A model generated the notes under the pieces. It was not told the DNA's origin. It worked only from the letters and a program-made list of their open reading frames with translations, and ran no database searches. A DNA stretch of 64,000 nucleotides from Vibrio xiamenensis (GTDB taxonomy: Bacteria; Pseudomonadota; Gammaproteobacteria; Enterobacterales; Vibrionaceae), in the NCBI RefSeq assembly GCF_900100015.1, contig NZ_FNDD01000011.1:81685-145684 (forward strand), read 5' to 3'. Positions 9,094 through 18,508 of this stretch are shown in pieces. The position numbers and the translations under genes are program-made. How positions within the stretch are numbered: the stretch's first letter is position 1; the number at the start of each line of letters is the position of its first letter.

Positions 9094-10137
9094 TTAGAAA
9101 GTAAAGGAGATTCCAAACGACACGAGGTTCACTTGAGTATCAAATGGTTCGCTTGGATCTTGCAAGCGGGTAAATTGCCCACTCATCATCTCATTTTGGC
9201 CATAGATACGTTGCCATTCTGCATATAAGTTGATGTCTGACGTTAGTGCGTATGTAGTGCCTAATAAATAACTGTGTGAATCGATACGGCGCCGGCTTTG
9301 TCCGTAAGTGATATAAGGTGTGAATTTTCGCCAAGTGTAGTCGATGCTGGCATACCAGTTTGCGTAAAGATGGGTTGCCAATAAAAGTTCCGATTGAAAG
9401 TGCCATTGGGCAAAGGTACTGCTGAAACCAAGCGAAACCATATCTAATTTTAACTCTTTGATAAACAGATTATTTAGCTTCTGAGTGGCATCATTATGGA
9501 TGTAAGCCAGATGTAATTGATGGTCTTCGTAGAACCAGTTGGTCGAAAAACCAAGAGAATCTTTTATCGAAATATCAAATGTTTGGCCGTACTGTTCAAT
9601 TTTTTCTTCTCTTTCGATGGAATAAAAGGGTGAAACAATCCATTGCCCCCAAGAGCGGCTTTCATACGACCAATCAAGAACAACACCATCGTAATGAGTT
9701 AACCCGCGAAAGCTGTTATAAACCTCATTGGGTAAACGTAACCAAGGATAGGCGCTGCTGACATAATAATATTCAGAAATAATAAAAATTGGCGTTCGAA
9801 GTCGACCCGCTTTAAGTGTAATGCCGTGATTAAAGTATTCGATAAACGCGCGTTCGAGTTGAGGTGATGAATAATGGTCTTGTGGGCGTTTTAGTATTTG
9901 CAGCGCTGAACGCAGATGGTCAGAGATATGCCAGTCAAATTGCACGCCCAGTATGCTGTCACAGTCATAGCACCATTGGTTGGTGAGATCGCGTTGATCG
10001 ATGACAGGTGTGATGCTGTCACTTTTTGCGGCGGTAAAGGTTCCAAACCCACTGACGCGAAGATCGTCGCTTAGGGTGAATTGGGCTGCGGCCTTAGCTG
10101 AGAGGAACAATAACAAAATAAACCATCGACTCATCAC
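9094..10137 (-). CDS. Outer-membrane beta-barrel (porin-like) protein
   Basis: A protein of 347 residues with a signal peptide (MMSRWFILLLFLSAKAAA-QF). The rest is rich in alternating aromatic/polar strands (LRVSGFGTFTAA, ITLKAGRLRTPIF, LNLYAEW-like segments) and ends in SFGISFTF, the terminal-Phe signature of outer-membrane barrels. It resembles short porin-like proteins rather than classical OmpU. It lies six bases after the PstS-like gene, and both diverge from a hybrid histidine kinase, which suggests one sensory or uptake unit. The substrate is unknown. Confidence 0.7.
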   Translation of the reverse strand: MMSRWFILLLFLSAKAAAQFTLSDDLRVSGFGTFTAAKSDSITPVIDQRDLTNQWCYDCDSILGVQFDWHISDHLRSALQILKRPQDHYSSPQLERAFIEYFNHGITLKAGRLRTPIFIISEYYYVSSAYPWLRLPNEVYNSFRGLTHYDGVVLDWSYESRSWGQWIVSPFYSIEREEKIEQYGQTFDISIKDSLGFSTNWFYEDHQLHLAYIHNDATQKLNNLFIKELKLDMVSLGFSSTFAQWHFQSELLLATHLYANWYASIDYTWRKFTPYITYGQSRRRIDSHSYLLGTTYALTSDINLYAEWQRIYGQNEMMSGQFTRLQDPSEPFDTQVNLVSFGISFTF

Positions 10138-10143
10138 TTTTCC

Positions 10144-10566
10144 TCAATTATTTAATGTATATAAGACGTTAACATCAGCAGGCAACAGCGAAGCGGGTAA
10201 ATAAGCCACGCCGTTTGGGTTGTTTATTAACCAGTCCATGACATCCGAGACGCTGTCGTTTTCCAATTCATAGGGTGCGGAACTTTGGCCTGAAAAGCTT
10301 TGTCGAGCCCAAATCATGTTCATTTGACTCGGCGTTTTATTCAGTAGCGCTTGATAAAATTGTTGGCGGATCGGGGAATTGTCCGGTAAGTCGGCGAGTT
10401 TAATTGCGATACCCTCGAGGTGATTGAGTCTGCCTCGATAGAGCATTTTGACTTGGTTTGCACGCAGCGGTTGAAGCTCGTTATTAAACGTAATAACGGC
10501 AAAATCTTCGGCGTAGCAAATCGGCCAGATGAACAAAATTGTTAGTGCTAACCAACGAGAGTGCAA
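10144..10566 (-). CDS. Small PstS-like periplasmic protein
   Basis: A protein of 140 residues with a signal peptide (MHSRWLALTILFIWPICYA-ED). The body (VKMLYRGRLNHLEG, QFYQALLNKTPSQMNMIWARQSFSGQ, DWLINNPNGVAYLPASL) resembles the short phosphate-binding-protein-like family related to PstS domains: a phosphate-ABC substrate-binding-like domain without a transporter. It is about half the length of true PstS. It is probably co-transcribed with the beta-barrel gene and divergent from the kinase gene at 10684, so it may feed ligand information to that kinase. This link is inference. Confidence 0.7.
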   Translation of the reverse strand: MHSRWLALTILFIWPICYAEDFAVITFNNELQPLRANQVKMLYRGRLNHLEGIAIKLADLPDNSPIRQQFYQALLNKTPSQMNMIWARQSFSGQSSAPYELENDSVSDVMDWLINNPNGVAYLPASLLPADVNVLYTLNN

Positions 10567-10683
10567 AAGAGATCCTACGATAAAAGTAATTTAAAGAATT
10601 CAGCTTAATTAATAAGAATATAGATGAATATTGTCTACTATTAAAATTCAGCTTGCTAATACTTTAATCAAGGGATTGATTGT

Positions 10684-13359
10684 ATGCGATTCACCTCTTG
10701 GATAACCCTGAGAACGTTGTCGATCAAAATTCGACTGCTCGTTTTAAGCCTTATCCCAGCGTCTGTCATTATTGCTTTTACTACTCATTTTGCTGCTGAT
10801 GTGGAGCAACGTTTGCAACAAATGGCTTTAGTCGGAGAGCGAGCCACTATTCTGGAGAATTTGTCACAATTTTCTAATTCGACTCATCAAATTTTAAAGA
10901 ACGCCATTATAGGCGAGCCAGTACAAGACAAACTCGAACAAACTGTTTTGCCGCTTAACGCTATTCAAGAAATGCTAAGCCAAGATAATGACTTTAGTAT
11001 TCATGCTGAACAGCATCAGAAAATTGTTAGTTATGCCAAGGATTTATCGACCTTGGTTAGAGACCTTCACTACGTAGGTGTTGAGGAAAGCATTGAATCG
11101 GGCCAGCTTATTTTTGAATTGCTCGGTGATAGCTATATTGAAATCCAAAATCTGTCTGGTTTTGCTAGCAGCGCTGAGGTCAACAAACTCGACAGCGTGT
11201 TGACACAACTCTATTGGCTGCACCTTTGGATGGAAAAAGAAGCATGGTATGTCGAGCAAGCGCGCGCCCAATCTTGGCGTTATGACCGCTATTCAAGCGA
11301 GTATTACCACATTAGCGAAAGGCAGCAATATTATCTTGACCAATTCATCAATGTGGGTGCTGACCAGCAGCAAGTTGAACAGCTACTCAACTTATTTGCT
11401 AGCGCTTCATTTCGCAAAGCGATGCAAGTACGAGAACGGCTTATGTCACCCCAAGCAACGAGTAATGATATCGACGCGGCGGCATTTGCTATCGAGCAAC
11501 GTAATGCCTTGGTGAAACAGCAGCTCAGCGTATTTTCACGTCAATTTCAGCAGCAACTGGCCGAACTCATTAGTACCGAAAGGCAGCGTTTGATTGCGGT
11601 CACCACTGCGACATTACTTTTATTGCTGATGATGTTTTTTTGGGGCGCAAGTACCTTTTATCGGATTAATTCTAAACTTGGGCGTATTTTACAGTCGATG
11701 AATGCGTTACGTCGCAATGAAGGTAACGAAACGCCGTTCATTCAGGTCGATGGCAATGATGAATTTACCGCATTTGCCGCCAACTTAAATCACGTTATTC
11801 AAGAACAAATTCGTTATGAAGAACAGTTGTTAAGTGCCAAGGAGCAAGCCGAAGCCGCCAACCGCACCAAAAGTATGTTTTTGGCCAATATGTCTCACGA
11901 AATCCGTACGCCGCTTAACGGCATCATTGGTATGACGGAGATACTTTACGACAGTCGCCTCACTCATAGTCAGAAGGATATTCTGGCGGACATTGATACC
12001 TCGTCGCAGTCCTTACTGGTGCTGATTAACGATATTTTGGATTTATCAAAAATCGAGTCGGGTAATTTGGTGTTGACTCCCCATGAGGTGGGCGTTCATA
12101 ACTTGGTTTTTGAAACCGTCAATATGGTATGTACTAAAGCACTTAAACAGCAAAATGAGTTGTTTATTCAGCTCGATACGGCGCTGCCAGGGGTGATTAA
12201 AATTGACGAGTTTCGTTTTAAACAAGTACTGCTTAATTTACTCAGTAATGCGGTGAAGTTTACCCATGAAGGTTTTGTTTCGGTCGAGCTTGGTTATGTC
12301 TTCGATGGGCATACTCATTATTTAAATTGTGCGGTGATCGATTCAGGAGTTGGCATAGACAAAGAGAAACAGCAGACCATTTTTGAACCCTTTACTCAAG
12401 AAGATGGCAGCATTACTCGCCGTTTTGGCGGCACCGGGCTTGGACTGACTATTTGTAAACAGATCATCGACCTGATGGGGGGGAAAATAGCAGTTGAATC
12501 GACGCGCAGTCTGGGGAGCTGTTTTGAATTTACTATCCCTGTTGAAGTGAGTAAGCCGCTGTCGTCACCGCTTCCAGGTTGTTCCTTACATGCATTATTA
12601 GTAGTGAATGGTTCAAAACATCAGCATTTAGTCAAGCAGGAATGCTTGAGACTGGGCCTACAAATATCGGTTGTGAGTGATGTTGAACGCATGTCCGATT
12701 CAAGAGCCGATGTGGATGTCATTTTGTATTTTAAAGCCAAAGAGAAAGGCTCACGCAAAGATTTAGAGACCTTGCACGCCCAGTTTCCTCTCGCACAATT
12801 GGTTTTGCTGCAACATCATCTTTTTATCGCCCAAGATCTCGAGAACTGGGTCACAGCATCGATAACATTACCCATCTTAGGGCAGCGCTTTGAAAGTGTG
12901 CTCAAAACGTTACAGCATTCCAGTATCAAGTCGCCAATCAGCGATGCAATTTATGAAGAGCCGCAAGCGAACAACGTGCATCAACGCGTACTGATTGTTG
13001 AAGACAATTTGATGAATCAGAAAATTGCCAGCTTCTTTTTAAGCAAAGTCGGGATGGAATATCGCATCGCGAGTAATGGTCAAGAAGCCTTGAATTTCGT
13101 TCGCGATGGTGATCGATTTAGTGCGATTTTGATGGATTGCATGATGCCGGTAATGGATGGCTTAACCGCGACCAAGAATATTCGCCAATGGGAGAAAGAG
13201 CAGGGGTTAGAACGGACACCAATTATTGCGCTGACCGCCAGTGTACTCGAAGAAGAAATAGAAAGCTGCTTTGCATCAGGTATGGATGCTTATCTTACCA
13301 AACCGTATAAATCTCAGCAGCTTTTTGACACCTTAGAACGTTTACGCGTCGGGGTGTAG
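10684..13359 (+). CDS. Hybrid sensor histidine kinase with C-terminal receiver
   Basis: An inner-membrane kinase of 891 residues. A transmembrane helix (about 17-37) is followed by a periplasmic, mostly helical sensor (about 40-300), a second helix near 303-325 and a HAMP linker. HisKA has the phosphorylated His405 ([13 protein letters not shown]). The HATPase has [20 protein letters not shown] and GTGLGL. A receiver-like region near 625-735 lacks an evident acceptor aspartate, and a complete receiver at about 765-890 carries Asp818 ([11 protein letters not shown]) and the KPY lysine. No HPt domain is present, so a separate phosphotransfer protein is expected. The layout is TorS/ArcB-like. 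Divergent from the PstS-like and barrel genes; its 3' end overlaps the dCMP deaminase gene by 18 bases. Confidence 0.88.
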   Translation: MRFTSWITLRTLSIKIRLLVLSLIPASVIIAFTTHFAADVEQRLQQMALVGERATILENLSQFSNSTHQILKNAIIGEPVQDKLEQTVLPLNAIQEMLSQDNDFSIHAEQHQKIVSYAKDLSTLVRDLHYVGVEESIESGQLIFELLGDSYIEIQNLSGFASSAEVNKLDSVLTQLYWLHLWMEKEAWYVEQARAQSWRYDRYSSEYYHISERQQYYLDQFINVGADQQQVEQLLNLFASASFRKAMQVRERLMSPQATSNDIDAAAFAIEQRNALVKQQLSVFSRQFQQQLAELISTERQRLIAVTTATLLLLLMMFFWGASTFYRINSKLGRILQSMNALRRNEGNETPFIQVDGNDEFTAFAANLNHVIQEQIRYEEQLLSAKEQAEAANRTKSMFLANMSHEIRTPLNGIIGMTEILYDSRLTHSQKDILADIDTSSQSLLVLINDILDLSKIESGNLVLTPHEVGVHNLVFETVNMVCTKALKQQNELFIQLDTALPGVIKIDEFRFKQVLLNLLSNAVKFTHEGFVSVELGYVFDGHTHYLNCAVIDSGVGIDKEKQQTIFEPFTQEDGSITRRFGGTGLGLTICKQIIDLMGGKIAVESTRSLGSCFEFTIPVEVSKPLSSPLPGCSLHALLVVNGSKHQHLVKQECLRLGLQISVVSDVERMSDSRADVDVILYFKAKEKGSRKDLETLHAQFPLAQLVLLQHHLFIAQDLENWVTASITLPILGQRFESVLKTLQHSSIKSPISDAIYEEPQANNVHQRVLIVEDNLMNQKIASFFLSKVGMEYRIASNGQEALNFVRDGDRFSAILMDCMMPVMDGLTATKNIRQWEKEQGLERTPIIALTASVLEEEIESCFASGMDAYLTKPYKSQQLFDTLERLRVGV

Positions 13360-13794
13360 TTCACTTAACGGCAGCCAATTGACCTTAACGCCGGCTTGCA
13401 AAAACATATCTTGGCTGACTTTGATTTTGTCTCCCCAGCGAGAAAGAAAATCTGGCGTTTGTTCTGGACAGTGAACGGCAGAAATCCCTGTTTGGATGAT
13501 TTTTGCGGCGCAATTAGGGCATGGAAAATGGGTGACCCAGATATCACAACCATCTAGGTCTCGCTTGGCAAACAAAATTGCGTTTTCTTCTGCATGAAGC
13601 GTTTTCAAGTATTTCATTTCTCGATCATCGCTGCTGGCACTGTCAGATATGCCGTGCGGATAGCCATTAAAACCAACAGAAACGATGCGATTTTGTTTGG
13701 TAATAACCGCCCCGACCTGAGTCGACGGGTCTTTACTCCAAGAGCCAACAAGTTCTGCCATTTGGTAAAAGCGTTGCGCCCATTTTGAATTCAT
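13342..13794 (-). CDS. Deoxycytidylate (dCMP) deaminase family protein
   Basis: A cytosolic zinc deaminase of 150 residues that would convert dCMP to dUMP, feeding thymidylate synthesis. The zinc motifs are HAEENAI (His and catalytic Glu) and PCPNCA (two Cys). Other family segments are [10 protein letters not shown] and [10 protein letters not shown] chose the ATG at 13794 because GAGGA precedes it by eight bases and the family starts there; an upstream in-frame start would add 17 residues without homology. Its end overlaps the end of the convergent kinase gene. Confidence 0.9.
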   Translation of the reverse strand: MNSKWAQRFYQMAELVGSWSKDPSTQVGAVITKQNRIVSVGFNGYPHGISDSASSDDREMKYLKTLHAEENAILFAKRDLDGCDIWVTHFPCPNCAAKIIQTGISAVHCPEQTPDFLSRWGDKIKVSQDMFLQAGVKVNWLPLSELHPDA

Positions 13795-13992
13795 GCGAAA
13801 TCCTCGAAACGAAAATTGAACAGTGGTGCCAAGTCGTGTGGTCACTTGGTGTTATTGAGAATGCGACCTAATGGCGTAGTTTATAAGTACCTTTAGCAAA
13901 GAAAAAGCACTATCTCTTTAAAATGTAGCTGTTTTATGCAATTGATACAGGTCGTTTGGAGAGATGGTTAAAACATTGAAAGATTTTTGAGC
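13795..13992. other. Intergenic region between dCMP deaminase and the Qrr gene
   Basis: No gene is seen. The dCMP deaminase promoter probably lies here, and the Qrr terminator T tract borders it at 13993. Confidence 0.4.
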
Positions 13993-14101
13993 AAAAAAAA
14001 GCCAACCGCGAAATAAGGCGATTGGCGTATACATTTGTGAACAAAATTCGGTTCACTAACAACGTCAGTTGGCTAGGTGACCCTCGGCTTAATAAGGGTC
14101 A
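13993..14101 (-). ncRNA. qrr: Qrr quorum-regulatory small RNA
   Basis: A non-coding gene of about 109 nt with all Qrr hallmarks. The 5' end TGACCC (14101-14096) pairs with GGGTCA (14083-14078) as stem-loop 1. The conserved target-pairing core CTAGCCAACTGACGTTGTTA lies at 14076-14057. A terminator stem GCCAATCGC/GCGGTTGGC (14026-14018 with 14009-14001) ends in eight T. It begins 12 bases after a sigma-54 -12 element and has two LuxO-type sites upstream. Established role: with Hfq, Qrr RNAs made at low cell density repress the LuxR/HapR-type master regulator and activate AphA by base pairing. Which of the Vibrio Qrr copies this is cannot be decided without comparison. Confidence 0.95.
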
Positions 14102-14110
14102 CAATAACTA

Positions 14111-14128
14111 AAGCATGATATGTGCCAA
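14111..14128 (-). promoter_or_regulatory. Sigma-54 promoter of the Qrr gene
   Basis: On the minus strand TGGCAC (14127-14122) and ATGC (12-region, GC at 14114-14113) are spaced so that GG and GC are ten bases apart, the strict -24/-12 arrangement. The predicted start is T at 14101, which is exactly the 5' end of the Qrr sequence. Confidence 0.92.
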
Positions 14129-14190
14129 CTTTCAGAGTACCTAATTGCGTGTGTTTTCATCATAAATGGGTGAAAAATGCGGTTTTATCT

Positions 14191-14224
14191 TTGCAATTTG
14201 CAAATTAAGCGTTGCATAGTGCAA
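14191..14224. promoter_or_regulatory. Two LuxO-type enhancer sites
   Basis: TTGCAATTTGCAA (14191-14203) and TTGCATAGTGCAA (14212-14224) both fit the LuxO consensus TTGCA-N3-TGCAA exactly. They lie about 90-125 bases upstream of the Qrr start, typical of enhancers for sigma-54 activators. Confidence 0.9.
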
Positions 14225-14237
14225 TTTATTGCGTAGT

Positions 14238-14903
14238 TTATTCGATATTGTCATGCCAGCGATGACCATAAGCGGCCGAGTAGTCCGGCGATTCAAGCTC
14301 AGGATTGAGGTTTGGGTCCGCTTGCAATGGACCAACTACGGTGCGATAGGGAAGTATCCCTGCCCATACTTGCCTATCCATGTCTTGTTTGTCGTCGTTG
14401 ACGCCGAATTTGCCAATCTTAACTGAGGCTTCGGTAAGCGGCATGGCAAGTAACATGGTCGCAGCGAGTTCTTTGTCGCTGCTTAATCGAACTTGCTCGG
14501 TACGCCCCGGGGCAATTTGTTCAATAAAGTGATTGAGTAAACGATCTTTCTCGCTTGCCTGCTCAATTTGGCTAAATTGCCCCAACACAACGGCTGAGCG
14601 ATAGTGCGCACTGTGGTGAAACGCTGAGCGGGCCAGAACCCAACCATCAAAAAGAGTAAAGGTCACACAGGTTTGTGCGCCATGTTTTAGTCGGCGTAAC
14701 AAGCGGCTATTGTGGGCGCCATGAATGTAAATCATATCGTCGACGCGCCATACCAACATGGGGATGACAAGTGGTGTGCTTTGATCGTCTATCGCGATGT
14801 GGCCAATCAAACTTTCATCGATAATTTGATATAGCGCTTGTGTTTCTAATACCGCTTTGTGTGCGCCTTTGTTTATGACGGTGCGTGGTGTTTGTGACAG
14901 CAT
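14238..14903 (-). CDS. Pyridoxamine 5'-phosphate oxidase-family (flavin-binding) protein
   Basis: A protein of 221 residues with a split-barrel flavin-binding fold: HIAIDDQSTPLVIPMLVW, IYIHGAHNSRLLRRLKHG and CVTFTLFDGWVLARSAFHHS are typical of the NimA/PNPOx-like group. The substrate is unknown. AAGGA precedes the ATG. It is transcribed divergently from a MocR-type regulator across a 90-base gap that holds a palindrome, so it is the likely target of that regulator. Its 3' end borders the LuxO sites of the Qrr gene, 13 bases away. Confidence 0.8.
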   Translation of the reverse strand: MLSQTPRTVINKGAHKAVLETQALYQIIDESLIGHIAIDDQSTPLVIPMLVWRVDDMIYIHGAHNSRLLRRLKHGAQTCVTFTLFDGWVLARSAFHHSAHYRSAVVLGQFSQIEQASEKDRLLNHFIEQIAPGRTEQVRLSSDKELAATMLLAMPLTEASVKIGKFGVNDDKQDMDRQVWAGILPYRTVVGPLQADPNLNPELESPDYSAAYGHRWHDNIE

Positions 14904-14948
14904 TTTATGTCCTTATTTGCCGATGATGATTGCAATTTAAGTGTTAAC

Positions 14949-14968
14949 TGGTACGTTATTGAGTACCA
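14949..14968. promoter_or_regulatory. Putative MocR operator
   Basis: TGGTAC (14949-14954) and GTACCA (14963-14968) form an inverted repeat in the divergent promoter region. Half-sites of this kind are common for GabR/PdxR-like MocR regulators. Binding is inferred. Confidence 0.5.
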
Positions 14969-14993
14969 ATTATGAATAATTAAAGGATCCAAT

Positions 14994-16424
14994 TTGGCTT
15001 CGGTGGATGTTGGCGATCTGGTGTTGTGTGGTGATAAAAGCCCTAAACACGCCCAGTTGTTTGAGGCGATACGTACCAAGATAGTGTCTGGAATGTGGCG
15101 AAATAGAGCGCAGTTACCCTCAACTCGTGCACTGGCAGAAGAGATGGATCTTAGTCGCAATACGGTTATCAGCGCTTACGAGCAATTGGTGGCTGAAGGG
15201 TATGTCGAAAGCAGGCGAGGTGCGGGCTATTATGTGGCGGTTACCTTACCTGAGCGGTTTATTGACGCGAAAGTGGCGCCCAAATTGTTAAATAGAGCGG
15301 TAAAAACAGCGCCACTAAACGGCGCATTTTCACCTGGCGTTCCAGATTTAGAGCAATTTCCTAATGCTAAGTGGCAGCGTTTTATTACCCTTCATTCATC
15401 ACGCAGTTCATTGTTGGGTAATCAATCTCGGCAAGGCTATTTGCCGCTGCGAGAAACACTGAGTGACTACCTGTCGAGCAGTCGTTCGGTTCGCTGTGAC
15501 CCGCGGCGAATAGTGATCACATCCGGCGCTCAGCAAGCTTTGAGCATCGCGCTGCTGGCAACCCTTGAGCGCCAAGATAAAGTGTTGATGGAGCAGCCCG
15601 GTTATGCGCAGATGACCAAAGTCATAGAGATTTTAGGCTATCAGCTTGAACCTGTAGAGGTTATCGCAGGGCAAGGGTTTGATATTCAGCGCGTTTTCAA
15701 TAGTGATGCTAAAGCGCTGTATATTACGCCGAGCAATCAATATCCGATGGGCACCACCCTCAATACAGAGCAGCGCCTTGAGTTAATCGAATGGGCAAAG
15801 CAGCGAGGCAGTTGGATCATCGAAGACGATTATGACAGTGAGTTTCAGTTCGCTCATCGGCCCTATACCAGTTTGCAAGGTCTGGCGGCCAATATCGGAC
15901 TGGATGAGCGTGTGATTTATGTCGGTTCGTTTAGTAAAACACTGTTTAATGGTTTACGCCTTGGTTACATGGTGGTACCAGAGTCGCTTATCGAGCCCTG
16001 CTTGGCACTTAAAAATATTCTAAGCGGCGATTCTCCCACTCATACTCAGGCCGCGCTCAGTGACTTTATTGTTGAAGGTGAGTTCTTGCGTCATGTGCGT
16101 AAAATGCGCCGTCTTTATAAACACAAACATCAAGCCATGTTAGCCGCGATTAAGCATGAATTTGGTGATGATATCGATGTGATTAGCCAAGCGGCAGGGC
16201 TGCACATCACCTTAAAGTGGCAGCAGGGCATAGATGAGCGCACTTGGGTTGAGTTGGCAGCCAAGCAAAATATTGTGTTAAGGCCTTTGAGCTATTATGA
16301 ATCGAGCTTAGCCCCAGCGAGAGATTGGCACGGCGTGGTATTAGGATTTGGTAATGCTGCACTAAGCCAAATTGAGCCGTTGATGGCTCAATTGGCAAAG
16401 ATTTTTTATCAGCACCGAACTTAA
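14994..16424 (+). CDS. MocR/PdxR-type regulator (wHTH fused to aminotransferase-like domain)
   Basis: A protein of 476 residues. Residues about 15-85 are a GntR-type winged helix (STRALAEEMDLSRNTVISAYE, GYVESRRGAGYYV). The remainder is a class I aminotransferase-like fold with a PLP lysine at residue 315 (YVGSFSKTLFNGLRLGY), IEDDYDSEF and ITSGAQQAL. Regulators of this type sense PLP or amino acids. The TTG start is supported by AAAGGA; GTG at 15003 is an alternative. It is divergent from the PNPOx-like gene, its probable target, which fits a role in vitamin B6 metabolism or in resistance to an amino compound. Confidence 0.88.
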   Translation: MASVDVGDLVLCGDKSPKHAQLFEAIRTKIVSGMWRNRAQLPSTRALAEEMDLSRNTVISAYEQLVAEGYVESRRGAGYYVAVTLPERFIDAKVAPKLLNRAVKTAPLNGAFSPGVPDLEQFPNAKWQRFITLHSSRSSLLGNQSRQGYLPLRETLSDYLSSSRSVRCDPRRIVITSGAQQALSIALLATLERQDKVLMEQPGYAQMTKVIEILGYQLEPVEVIAGQGFDIQRVFNSDAKALYITPSNQYPMGTTLNTEQRLELIEWAKQRGSWIIEDDYDSEFQFAHRPYTSLQGLAANIGLDERVIYVGSFSKTLFNGLRLGYMVVPESLIEPCLALKNILSGDSPTHTQAALSDFIVEGEFLRHVRKMRRLYKHKHQAMLAAIKHEFGDDIDVISQAAGLHITLKWQQGIDERTWVELAAKQNIVLRPLSYYESSLAPARDWHGVVLGFGNAALSQIEPLMAQLAKIFYQHRT

Positions 16425-16429
16425 TGTGT

Positions 16430-17737
16430 TTAGCTTGTCGAACGGTTTTCAAAGTTCGATGACGGCTGTGGCTGTTGCGAATTCGAGTGCTTGCCGCGCT
16501 TAGTAAATAACGTTTGCCAAGGCACTAATAGAACGATAAAGATGGTTAGTGCGTAGAGCATTGACCAACCAAGACACACAAACACACCCACGCAGAGAGC
16601 GAGCGCTATGAGCGCCAAAAAGCGCTGAATACCACGCAGCAATTTGGTCGCCGCCAGCATGGCAAGCAAGTAAACCAATACGAAAATGCTGTTGGCCAAT
16701 TTTAAAAAGAATTCTAGGTCGAGGCTGCTTAATTGAGCCACCGCGCAGGAAATCAGCAAAGTGGCGCCAATCACATAGGTTGCATTCGCGGGAACCCCAC
16801 GCTGAGATAATTTTGCCATCGCGCCGCTTGGCCTATATTCACGTGCTTGTGACCAGATCATCCGTGCCAAGCTCTGAGTATATAAGTTCACGCTGGCAAA
16901 ACAGGCAGAGAATCCGAGTAGGCTTATCACCAGTGATGCGCGGCTACCAAACAGTTTCTCGCTCAGCCAAGGTATGGCGCCGCTATCAAAGGTTGCGTTG
17001 CCATAAGCGCCAAACTTCAAAATCACCGCTGAGCAAAACCAATAAGTTAAACCGGCAACAAAGCAGCCCACCACTATCGCGATTGGAAAATCACGGCGCG
17101 GATTTTTGAACTCTTCCCCCATATGCGCGAATGCTTCAATGCCAACGAAGCACCAAAACATCACTGCCAGCGCCGCGCCAATAGGCCAAATACTGTCTGA
17201 GTTCAACGGTGGCATCGCAAGGTCGCGGGCGCTAATGTCACCCTGCCATAAAAATGCACCAATCAAAGCAAAAATGGCTAATGCAATCAGCGTTTGTAAT
17301 CGCCCAGATGATTTGGCCCCCGCAAGATTGACAATCATCAGCAGAGCAATGGTGATGACTTGACACAATAACGGATTGTCTAGGCCACTAGGCATCAGCT
17401 GTACCAGAAAACTGGCGGCTAGGGCGATGGCGGCAGGAACACCCACTGGAATCACGCTGACGAACAACCAAGCGACCGCACGTTCCATGCGTGGGTTGAA
17501 CGCTTTGCGCACGAAAAAAGCAGTGCCGCCGGCATTTGGGTAGCGTTTACCTAATTGCGCAAAGGTTAACGCAATCGGACAGATCGCAATAAATAAAAAC
17601 AGCCACGCCCAAAGCGATAACTGAGCGGCGATACCCGCAGCAATGGCCGGTATCATAAATAAGCCTGTACCCATCAGTGTGGTCGACAACTGACCGATTC
17701 CGGATATTAAGGTGATTTCTTGTTTAAGCTGAGACAT
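16430..17737 (-). CDS. yjeH: APC-family amino-acid exporter, YjeH-like
   Basis: A protein of 435 residues with about 12 membrane helices that matches E. coli YjeH along its length: GTGLFMIPAIAA near the N-terminus, RYPNAGGTAFFVRKAF, VMFWCFVGIEAFAHMGEEFKNPRRDFP and LARMIWSQAREY. YjeH exports L-methionine and branched-chain amino acids. It lies five bases from the convergent MocR gene and is divergent from an Lrp-family regulator that may control it. The start has only a weak ribosome binding site. Confidence 0.85.
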   Translation of the reverse strand: MSQLKQEITLISGIGQLSTTLMGTGLFMIPAIAAGIAAQLSLWAWLFLFIAICPIALTFAQLGKRYPNAGGTAFFVRKAFNPRMERAVAWLFVSVIPVGVPAAIALAASFLVQLMPSGLDNPLLCQVITIALLMIVNLAGAKSSGRLQTLIALAIFALIGAFLWQGDISARDLAMPPLNSDSIWPIGAALAVMFWCFVGIEAFAHMGEEFKNPRRDFPIAIVVGCFVAGLTYWFCSAVILKFGAYGNATFDSGAIPWLSEKLFGSRASLVISLLGFSACFASVNLYTQSLARMIWSQAREYRPSGAMAKLSQRGVPANATYVIGATLLISCAVAQLSSLDLEFFLKLANSIFVLVYLLAMLAATKLLRGIQRFLALIALALCVGVFVCLGWSMLYALTIFIVLLVPWQTLFTKRGKHSNSQQPQPSSNFENRSTS

Positions 17738-17991
17738 AGATAATTTTTTATAAGTATTGTTAGGTCAAAGATTACCGGAAATGATGGGTTTTGGGCAGAG
17801 TGCAAAGTGACGTAGCTGCATGTCAAATTGACGGTAATTAGCGCCGATTCAAGCAAAGTGATCGTTTTGCTTGATATAAACGGGCTGACAACGCAAAAAT
17901 CGCGGCTTATCAAGGCGCAGTGCTAGGCAGGTATGGCGTTTTATGTCACATTACCTGCATCAATAAATCGCGCGCAATCATAAAGTTAGCC

Positions 17992-18441
17992 ATGGACAAA
18001 TTCGACAATCTGATTCTTGATATTTTGAAGTTTAACGCTCGCCGCTCGGTGAGCGATATTGCGCGTGACGTCAATTTGTCGCGCTCTGCGGTGACGGCGA
18101 GAATCAAGCGTTTAGAGAGCGATGGGCAAATTCTTGGTTATCATGCCACTTTGGCCCGAGATCAGCAAAAGCCCGAAATGATCTGCGCGTATCTGGCACT
18201 TAAGTTTGACACCTCAAACTCGCTACAACGCTGCGAATCTCACGCGCAATTTATTTACCAGCTTGATGGCGTCAAAAGCTGCCGCGCGATCAGTGGTGAA
18301 ACAGATATGATGTTGTATGTTGAAGTACCGAGTATGGCGAAAATGAGCGAACTTCATGAAGCGCTGTACAGTATTCCCGAACTGAAACACCTCACCACTC
18401 ATACCATACTCACCGAGTTTTTCGATATATCAGGATGTTAG
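17992..18441 (+). CDS. Lrp/AsnC-family transcriptional regulator
   Basis: A protein of 149 residues. An N-terminal helix-turn-helix (LILDILKFNARRSVSDIARD, then NLSRSAVTARIKRLE) is followed by a RAM amino-acid-binding domain (GVKSCRAISGETDMMLYVEV). I start at ATG 17992 because the family begins with M-D-x-x-D; an upstream frame would add 24 unrelated residues. It lies between the divergent YjeH exporter and the following LysE-type exporter, so amino-acid-responsive control of export is plausible but inferred. Confidence 0.88.
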   Translation: MDKFDNLILDILKFNARRSVSDIARDVNLSRSAVTARIKRLESDGQILGYHATLARDQQKPEMICAYLALKFDTSNSLQRCESHAQFIYQLDGVKSCRAISGETDMMLYVEVPSMAKMSELHEALYSIPELKHLTTHTILTEFFDISGC

Positions 18442-18508
18442 CGATGCATTTTGATTTTGAATCATAACTTGAGTGCGCTACATTGACCGCGTTGTTAAGG
18501 AGAAAAAT

